The notes below the pieces were generated by a model. The model saw nothing but the letters and a program-made list of their open reading frames with translations, had not been told where the DNA came from and made no database searches. 10,808 bases of DNA from Jimgerdemannia flammicorona (taxonomy: Eukaryota > Mucoromycota > Endogonomycetes > Endogonales > Endogonaceae): the NCBI GenBank assembly GCA_003990745.1, contig RBNI01006952.1, positions 1 to 10,808 of the forward strand, read 5' to 3'. The position numbers and the translations under genes were made by a program. Shown one piece after another: positions 6,443-10,808 of this stretch. The stretch's first letter is position 1, and each line of letters begins with the position of its first letter.

Positions 6443-9400
6443 GTAGCTATAATAAGATATATTATTCCGAGTAACTATAGTGGAGCGTCATTAAGATATT
6501 GACGGTCATGAACATTTTAATGCATTCGCTAATTGAAACGAGAACGTTCCTATTTCGATGTCATCAGGAACAGGCTATCAACAGGAATCTACGGAATCTA
6601 CGGCATCTAGGAAAGGTGTGCGATTTCTTTTTCAATCATTGTCTCGACGCAAGTCATCTGGGATCAAATTAGAACTTGTCTTTAACTGTTTGGCAGTTAC
6701 TTCCCAGAGCACCTTGGAAGAGAGAATTAAGAACGTTGAAATCGAAATTGACCTGGTGATAAAGAATATAAAATCGACGGCCAACGAGAAAGAGAAAGAT
6801 CGACTTTGCAAAGAACGATCAGAACTTCGCGAAAAAGAGCGCCTACTCCTCGCGCTCCAGCTACAAGGTAAGTAGATTATATGCAGTCAATTTTTTTTTT
6901 TCGAAAATTCACCGAAATCCTGCGAGCATTTGTGGTGACAAATATATACATTCTCATCCCAGCCCCATCTTCTGATATGGTGTCGGTCAGTAGTAGTCGG
7001 CATTTTTTTGTTGTCAGATTCGCTTGATACAATGTACCGAACTGTCTTGCCCCCCCCTTTTTCTTCTTCTCTTACATATATATAGATCATACAAGAAATA
7101 AAGTACGAAATGGGTGATATAAAGATCGACACTAGAAGCATCCTCAGCAGCCTCGACGAACTTCACGGCAAGATTGACAGTCTCCCCAAGCTTATGCTTG
7201 ATCTCCATGAAGATACAGTCCCCCGACTCTTCTTCATCTTCCCCGAGGATGGTCATTGGTGGGAGACATCATTTGACAGCCTCTTCACCAAACAATTCCG
7301 TCTATTCTTTCTCTGCGAGCACGAAACCATCGAAGACGGCAGGACGAAGAAAAAGGTTCATTTGGCATATCATGAAGGCTACCCCGTCGTCCAACCACGC
7401 GAGGTATGCTATTTTGATAGTCGATATGACAAGCGTTCCAGCTATCACATCACATACGGGTGCTAAATGTATCTCTACTTGAATATATTTTAGTTTGTAG
7501 CTAAATATGGGCCATACATACGTACGGTACGTCGTCTGTTTGAGCTTGGGCTTCTGAACTATTTTGCATTCTATCTAACATTTCTTATGCAAAATAGATC
7601 ATGCCCTATCTATTACTGGCTGTACGCTTGGGAGGCGGCCTATTGAAATGTGTGCCTGCATTCGGAGAAGGGGCGGCAGGTGGCCTACAGGCTATCGGTA
7701 ATGTTGCTTCAGCGGCACATGAGGCAACAAAATCATCGGTCTTTACAGACAGCCAATTGGAGATTTACGCGAAAACCGAGATAATCTCGAGACTGCTGAT
7801 AACCAGGTTAAGAAATACATGACACCGGGATTGACGGGAAAACCTGATATACGAGAACTTCAAGGTGCAGTGATATATTGCTTTTTTTCTCTTCAAGTGT
7901 TCATGCGCTGATAGCTGTATATGTTCATGATTTCTTTTCGAATTTCGGTTTATAGCTTATCTTAAGGGCTTGGATAACACCAACCGGCTTGGAAATCTGC
8001 AGCGCGTGCTCCGTCCTGGGGAAAAAGGTAGCATAGCAGTGCGATGGGTGTGCAAGAATCATGCCGCGGAATGGGAGTCGACAGGTGCTCTTGAGAGTCT
8101 TTATACAGTCATCAACAGCAGTTCCATAGATGGCAATATTACGTTGGATGACGAGACATGGGAGCTGACGTTCGTACCATTAATATTCAACATGTGCCTC
8201 TTATATCTGTGCCGTTTTTTGTACTCAGTACTGTTTCATTTCAATATCAGAATCAGGAGATTGTCAAGGGGATCTTTGCATACATTTCGAAATTCAGTAT
8301 CGCGTATGCTGTCTAGTGTTCCTTTGCGGAAAATCTGGTAATTAATTTGATTTTCACCTTTCTTTATTTGTTTAGAATTACTAATGAGTAATTGGATTAC
8401 AGTTTTGTAGCTTGTGAAAAGGCTCGTTCAGAAAATATAGAAACTCTTATCACTACTGTGACCACTCTTGAAAATCTTGTGTAAGTTATTTATTAACATT
8501 TTTATTTAATAAATTTGATATAATAATTACTAATATATCTTATTATTTAAATATTATCGAGACTAAAATCTGTCAAGAACATACAGTATGATTACTTTTT
8601 ATTTATTTTTTATTTAATAGCAGATAATATTCATACTAATACTTACTACTAATACTTACTAATAAAATTAATTTTATCTATATAGGATAAAATATATTGT
8701 TCTGAAATGTCTTCAACTTAGAGAATTTACTTATTCAGGTATATTATAACAATTACAAAATTTTTGTAGTGATTATATTTTATATTTAAGATAATTATCT
8801 GGAGAATTTTCTAAAAAGCAGTTAAAAGAGACTAATCACAGTAGCTGAAGTTGTGTAAATGAAGATAATCTTCAATACTTATTATTTTCTAACCACCAGC
8901 TGTATATACATTTTTTTATTTATCTCTATAGATAGTCATATTGACGACAAGGGAGCAAGCGCAATAGCTGAAGTACTGAAAACGAACACGAGCCTGAAAA
9001 CCCTGGATCTATGTGGTAGGAATAGAGCACGTTACATTTTTTTTTTTTTTTGCATTTGTCTGTTTGGTGTTTTGCTGATAGCTGCACATATGCATTTCAT
9101 GTGTTCCTACATAGGGAATAACACCAGCGGTCAAGGAGCCAGCGCACTAGCCGACGCACTGGAAAAGAATACTAATCTGCAAAACCTGGATCTACGTAGT
9201 GTGTAAAGCATATTATATGATTGAACTCAGCTGTTTAGCACTGCAGCTGACGTTACATTCTACATGTTCCTGCAGGAAATCACATTGGCGATCAGGGAGC
9301 CAGCGCACTAGCCGAAGCACTGAAAATGAACACAAGCCTACAAAATCTGAATCTACAAGGTACGTAGAAATGAAGCATGTTACATTTCTTGCATTTATTT

Positions 9401-10808
9401 GTTTAGTATTTTGGCTGGCAACCACACATATACATTTTGTATGTTTCTCCATAGGCAATGGTATTGGCGAGAAGGGAACCAGTGCACTTATTGCAGTACT
9501 GAAAACAAACACGAGCCTGAAAACATTGGATCTAAAATGTAGAAATGAAGCACATTGCATCCCTGACTCACCTGTTAGTGTTCTGGCTGACAGCGACCAA
9601 TATACCTTCATGTGTTCTTCCGCAGACAACAACATTGGCAAGAATGGAACCATTGCATTCACCGATGCAATGATAACGACCAGGAGCCTGCAAATCCTGG
9701 ATCTATCTGGTATGTAGAAATGAAGCATATTACAATCTGGCATTCATCTGTTTAATATTTCAGCTGACAGCCATTCCTATGAATTTTCGTAGGCAAGGGC
9801 ATTGGCGATCAAGGAGCCCGCGCATTAGCCGAAGCACTGAAAATGAAGACGAGCTTGCAAAACCTAGATCTAACATGTAGGAATGAAGCGCATTACATTT
9901 TTTTTGCATCCATCTGTCTAGCGTTCCAGCTACCAGCTGTGCATATGAATTTCGCATGTTCCTCCATAGACAATAACATTGGTGATCAGGGAGCCAGCGC
10001 ACTAGCCGAGGTGCTGAAAATGAACATGATCCTGCAAAACCTGTATCTGCGTGGTATGCAAGAATGAAGCACGTTAAATCATTTTTTGCATTCATCTGTT
10101 TAGTGTCTCGGCTGACAGTTGTGTGTATGTATTTATTTCATGTGTTCCTCTGTAGAGAATGGTATTTGCGAGAAGGGAACCAGTGCACTAGCTGAAGCAC
10201 TAGCAATTAACACAAATCTGCAAAATCTGGATCTACGAAGTATGTAGAATGAAGCACATTATATTTTTGTATTTAACCTGTTTAATGTTCTAGATGAAAC
10301 TCAAACATATACATGCAATTTGTTCCTCTGTAGATAATGGTATTTGTGAGAAGGGTGCCAGTGCACTAAGCGAAGCTCTGAAAACGAATATGGGCTTGCA
10401 AAACCTGGATTTATGCGGTAAATAGGAGTGCAGCGTATTATATTTTGAATTCAAATGTCTAGTGTTCTTGCTAACAATATAGATGGGCATGCATTTTATG
10501 TGTTCCTCTGTAGAGAATGGTATTGGCGAGAAAGGAGCCATCACACTAGCTGGCACACTGAAAACGAACATGGCTCTGCAAAACCTGAACCTACAAAGTA
10601 CATAGGAACAAAGTGCATCGCATTTTTTTTTTTTTTTTTTTTTTTTTTGTGTTCATCTGTTTAGTGTTCCGGCTAATAACCACGCGCGTACATCCTGTGC
10701 ATTCCTCTGCAGGCAACGGTGTTGGCGAGAAGGGAGCTGTTGTACTAGCCGACATGCTGAAAATGAACACGGCCCTGCAAAACCTGAACCTACATTGTAC
10801 GTAGGAAT
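6196..10808 (+). CDS. SAM / coiled-coil / LRR protein, NLR-like (3' end beyond window)
   Basis: Reconstructed gene of 20 visible exons: 6196-6442, 6568-6867, 7096-7403, 7494-7526, 7598-7864, 7956-8173, 8251-8315, 8403-8480, 8686-8738, then eleven 84-bp LRR exons from 8932 to 10796. The last visible donor is at 10797, so more exons follow. The product (over 800 residues here) has an N-terminal SAM domain (residues about 10-82), a charged coiled coil (about 130-182), a middle region with VPRLFFIFPED, HEGYPVVQPREF and AKYGPYIRT, and C-terminal RI-type LRRs. SAM domains oligomerise and LRRs bind protein ligands, so a cytosolic receptor or scaffold is likely. The layout recalls NLR immune receptors, but no P-loop (GxxxxGKS/T) or other nucleotide-binding motif is seen. 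No signal peptide. The start was chosen because the SAM fold begins just after this ATG. Problems: exon 5 changes frame internally, and the exon 3 acceptor is non-consensus. Exon joins were made by eye. Confidence 0.75.
6568..6867 (+). other. Exon 2: Ser/Thr-rich linker and coiled coil
   Basis: The acceptor TCAG ends at 6567 (an alternative ending at 6573 is in the same frame). A CTAAT branch-like motif lies near 6530. The exon begins with a linker containing three copies of a 9-bp unit (6584-6610, encoding EST-EST-ASR). It ends with a heptad-like, highly charged helix (TLEERIKNVEIEIDLVI, ERSELREKERLLLALQLQ), which suggests dimerisation. It ends at a perfect GTAAGT donor at 6868. Confidence 0.75.
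7096..7403 (+). other. Exon 3: start of conserved middle region
   Basis: Reads EIKYEMGDIKIDTRSILSSL, continues amphipathic, then TVPRLFFIFPED, FTKQFRLFFLCEHE and VHLAYHEGYPVVQPRE. The 'PRLFFIFPED...FRLFFLCE...HLAxHEGY...P.EF' pattern is one I associate with uncharacterised receptor-like proteins of Mucoromycota; this was not searched. To stay in frame with exon 2 the acceptor must be CAAG at 7095. The canonical TAG at 7085 would shift the frame. The donor is GAG|GTATGCT at 7404. Confidence 0.7.
7494..7526 (+). other. Exon 4: 33-bp micro-exon
   Basis: Eleven codons, FVAKYGPYIRT, between a TTTTAG acceptor (7493) and a GTACGT donor (7527), in phase 0 on both sides. It joins exon 3 and exon 5 to give PREF-VAKYGPYIRT-IMPYLL, a continuous and protein-like sequence. 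This supports both splice sites. It would be easy for gene finders to miss. Confidence 0.7.
7598..7864 (+). other. Exon 5, with a frame change
   Basis: It begins IMPYLLLAVRLGGGLLK, then Gly/Ala-rich VPAFGEGAAGGLQ. In this frame the reading ends at TGA 7820-7822. From about 7760 on, however, the next frame reads NLETADNQVKKYMTPGL and DIRELQ, and it joins perfectly to exon 6 (ELQ-AYLKGLDN) by the donor at 7865. Either one base is lost or two gained between about 7740 and 7790, or a weak intron of 3n+2 bases is removed (for example GTAATG at 7698 to GGAG at 7762, 65 bp). Confidence 0.55.
7956..8173 (+). other. Exon 6: end of middle region
   Basis: The acceptor is TTTATAG (7955). Reads AYLKGLDNTNRLGNLQRVL, then IAVRWVCKNHAAEWE and GALESLYTVINSS, ending ITLDDETWELTF. 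The 'GNLxRV...VRWVCxxH' segment belongs to the same family pattern as exon 3. Of two nearby donors, GTACCA at 8174 keeps the frame of exon 7, while GTTCGT at 8170 gives a different frame that stops at 8341. Confidence 0.65.
8251..8315 (+). other. Exon 7: short linking exon
   Basis: The acceptor is ATATCAG (8250). Reads NQEIVKGIFAYISKFSIAYA and ends in phase 2 at a weak GTGTTC donor (8316). A TACTAAT-like branch site lies about 25 nt before the next acceptor (8402). It is probably the start of the LRR-type solenoid or its N-terminal cap. Confidence 0.5.
8403..8480 (+). other. Exon 8: LRR-cap-like exon
   Basis: The acceptor is ATTACAG (8402). Reads FVACEKARSENIETLITTVT then TLENLV, ending in phase 2 at a perfect GTAAGT donor (8481). 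The pattern 'NIETLITTVTTLENLV' resembles a half LRR. Confidence 0.6.
8686..8738 (+). other. Exon 9: LRR-cap-like exon
   Basis: The acceptor is TATAG (8685). It completes the valine codon of exon 8 and reads IKYIVLKCLQLREFTYS, ending in phase 1 at GTATAT (8739). This sets the phase-1 register used by every LRR exon after it, which supports the model. Confidence 0.6.
8739..8931 (+). pseudogene. Intron containing a fossil LRR exon (about 8809-8892)
   Basis: Aligned codon by codon to LRR1 without gaps, about 8809-8892 reads KRLITVAEVV, stop, MKIIFNTYY. This parallels KGASAIAEVLKTNTSLKTLDL, with the stop (TAA) where LRR1 has AAA. Several differences are C-to-T or G-to-A changes (ACG to ATA, GCA to ACA, GGA to AGA). 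It has no clear splice sites and is treated as a decayed repeat copy now lying in an intron. Confidence 0.55.
8932..9015 (+). other. LRR exon 1
   Basis: Repeat SHIDDKGASAIAEVLKTNTS then LKTLDLC. Acceptor CTCTATAG; donor G|GTAGGA. The following 99-bp intron is a multiple of three and has no in-frame stop. Confidence 0.85.
9115..9198 (+). other. LRR exon 2
   Basis: Repeat NNTSGQGASALADALEKNTN then LQNLDLR. Donor A|GTGTGTAA; reading on into the intron meets TAA at the second intron codon. Confidence 0.85.
9276..9359 (+). other. LRR exon 3
   Basis: Repeat NHIGDQGASALAEALKMNTS then LQNLNLQ. Acceptor TCCTGCAG; donor G|GTACGTAG, which gives TAG in frame at once. It is the copy closest to the consensus. 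Confidence 0.88.
9455..9538 (+). other. LRR exon 4
   Basis: Repeat NGIGEKGTSALIAVLKTNTS then LKTLDLK. Belongs to the 'GEKG' subtype, as do repeats 8-11 apart from an IC/IG difference. Donor T|GTAGAA; the following 87-bp intron is stop-free and in frame. Confidence 0.88.
9626..9709 (+). other. LRR exon 5 (divergent)
   Basis: Repeat NNIGKNGTIAFTDAMITTRS then LQILDLS. The most divergent copy: FTDAM replaces LAEAL and TTRS replaces MNTS, while the length and hydrophobic positions are kept. Donor G|GTATGTAG, immediate in-frame stop. Confidence 0.85.
9793..9876 (+). other. LRR exon 6
   Basis: Repeat KGIGDQGARALAEALKMKTS then LQNLDLT. Acceptor TTCGTAG; donor T|GTAGGA. The following 93-bp intron is a multiple of three and stop-free. 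Confidence 0.88.
9970..10053 (+). other. LRR exon 7
   Basis: Repeat NNIGDQGASALAEVLKMNMI then LQNLYLR. Donor G|GTATGC; reading on meets TGA at the fifth codon (10066-10068). Confidence 0.88.
10156..10239 (+). other. LRR exon 8
   Basis: Repeat NGICEKGTSALAEALAINTN then LQNLDLR, with Cys in place of the usual Gly after NGI. Acceptor CTCTGTAG; donor A|GTATGTAG. Confidence 0.88.
10334..10417 (+). other. LRR exon 9
   Basis: Repeat NGICEKGASALSEALKTNMG then LQNLDLC. It shares the NGIC variant with repeat 8, suggesting a recent shared origin. Donor G|GTAAATAG. Confidence 0.88.
10514..10597 (+). other. LRR exon 10
   Basis: Repeat NGIGEKGAITLAGTLKTNMA then LQNLNLQ. Acceptor CTCTGTAG. A second CAATATAG about 31 bases upstream could compete but would shift the frame. 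Donor A|GTACATAG. Confidence 0.87.
10713..10796 (+). other. LRR exon 11 (last in window)
   Basis: Repeat NGVGEKGAVVLADMLKMNTA then LQNLNLH. Acceptor CTCTGCAG after a 115-bp intron lengthened by a T26 run. The next donor, T|GTACGTAG, starts at 10797, so the array continues past the edge. Confidence 0.87.

Larger units (their letters stand above)
8932..10796 (+). repeat. Array of eleven exon-intron LRR units
   Basis: Eleven exons of exactly 84 bp alternate with introns of 77-115 bp. Each exon encodes one 28-residue repeat with consensus N-x-I-G-x-x-G-A-S-A-L-A-E-A-L-K-x-N-T-x-L-Q-N-L-D-L-x-G. This is the ribonuclease-inhibitor type found in NLR receptors. Exon boundaries fall between 'LDLxG' and 'NxIG', always in phase 1, so any exon can be gained, lost or skipped without a frameshift. 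The introns align with each other too: GTATGTAG-AAATGAAGCA at the 5' end, a T run, CTGTTTAGTGTTC, a CTGAC branch-like site, and TGTGTTCCTCTGTAG at the 3' end. Confidence 0.9.

Noticed and set aside
6887..7256. Minus-strand ORFs of about 80 codons over intron 2 and exon 3
   Set aside because: Antisense to exon 3 and composed partly of intron pyrimidine tracts.
7174..7482. 102-codon plus-strand ORF overlapping exon 3
   Set aside because: Frame-shifted shadow with Ser/Pro-rich, unstructured content. The exon 3 frame carries the conserved-looking motifs.
7404..7493. In-frame reading of exon 3 to the TAA at 7464-7466 as the true protein end
   Set aside because: Splicing at 7404/7493 gives PREF-VAKYGPYIRT-IMPYLL, which continues the domain smoothly.
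8859..9206. Separate gene starting at ATG 8859 and running through LRR1 and LRR2
   Set aside because: The ATG lies in the decayed LRR copy, and the frame uses intron 1 as coding. The phase-1 exon pattern explains the region better; kept only as an intron-retention finding.
9213..9743. 176-codon minus-strand ORF across the LRR array
   Set aside because: It is antisense to well-supported LRR exons and introns. Its repetitive content simply mirrors the repeats.
9760..10571. Minus-strand ORFs over LRR exons 6-10
   Set aside because: Same shadow effect; no independent start or motif.
1..10808. CRISPR array or bacterial operon
   Set aside because: The regular repeats at 8932-10796 are coding LRR exons with splice sites, not direct repeats with unique spacers. 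Nothing prokaryotic was seen.

Overview
This is eukaryotic DNA and most likely fungal. Introns are short (about 70-230 bp), with GT...AG ends and CTRAY or TACTAAT branch-site-like motifs. Gene blocks of moderate GC alternate with very AT-rich, homopolymer-rich DNA. The protein family of the main gene (SAM domain, coiled coil, a 'HEGY...KYGPY' middle region, then leucine-rich repeats) recalls uncharacterised proteins of early-diverging Mucoromycota (Endogonales, Glomeromycotina, Mortierella-like). That placement is from memory and was not searched.

Layout. Positions 1-1020 are AT-rich, apparently decayed non-genic DNA with a hairpin-forming palindrome. Positions 1021-6195 are mostly intergenic. 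They hold several weak minus-strand open stretches, long homopolymers, a duplicated TCGCGA-containing element, one orphan exon-like stretch (4597-4848, +), an ankyrin-repeat relic (about 4914-5051, -), a 30-bp minisatellite (5671-5746), and a 27-bp tandem repeat just upstream of the main gene (6119-6172).

The one well-supported gene runs on the + strand from ATG 6196 through the right edge of the window, so it is 3'-incomplete. I reconstruct 20 exons. Exon 1 is a SAM domain and exon 2 a charged coiled coil. Exons 3-6 form a conserved-looking middle region, and exons 7-9 are short linking or capping exons. Exons 10-20 are eleven leucine-rich repeats of ribonuclease-inhibitor/NLR type. Each LRR is carried by its own exon of exactly 84 bp (28 codons), and every junction is in phase 1. 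The introns between them are also recognisable copies of each other, so the amplified unit is 'one LRR exon plus one intron'. The overall plan resembles an innate-immune NLR-type receptor (oligomerisation module, middle region, LRR sensor), but I see no NACHT/NB-ARC P-loop.

Odd points in this gene: (i) three of the ten complete LRR introns (the 1st, 4th and 6th) are multiples of three and stop-free, so their retention would keep the frame, while the others meet a stop within about 15 nt of the donor; (ii) a fossil LRR exon with a stop lies inside the intron before LRR1; (iii) the reading frame of exon 5 does not close without a frameshift or a weak extra intron, and the acceptor of exon 3 must be a non-consensus AAG. 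The gene is therefore either spliced unusually or slightly damaged.
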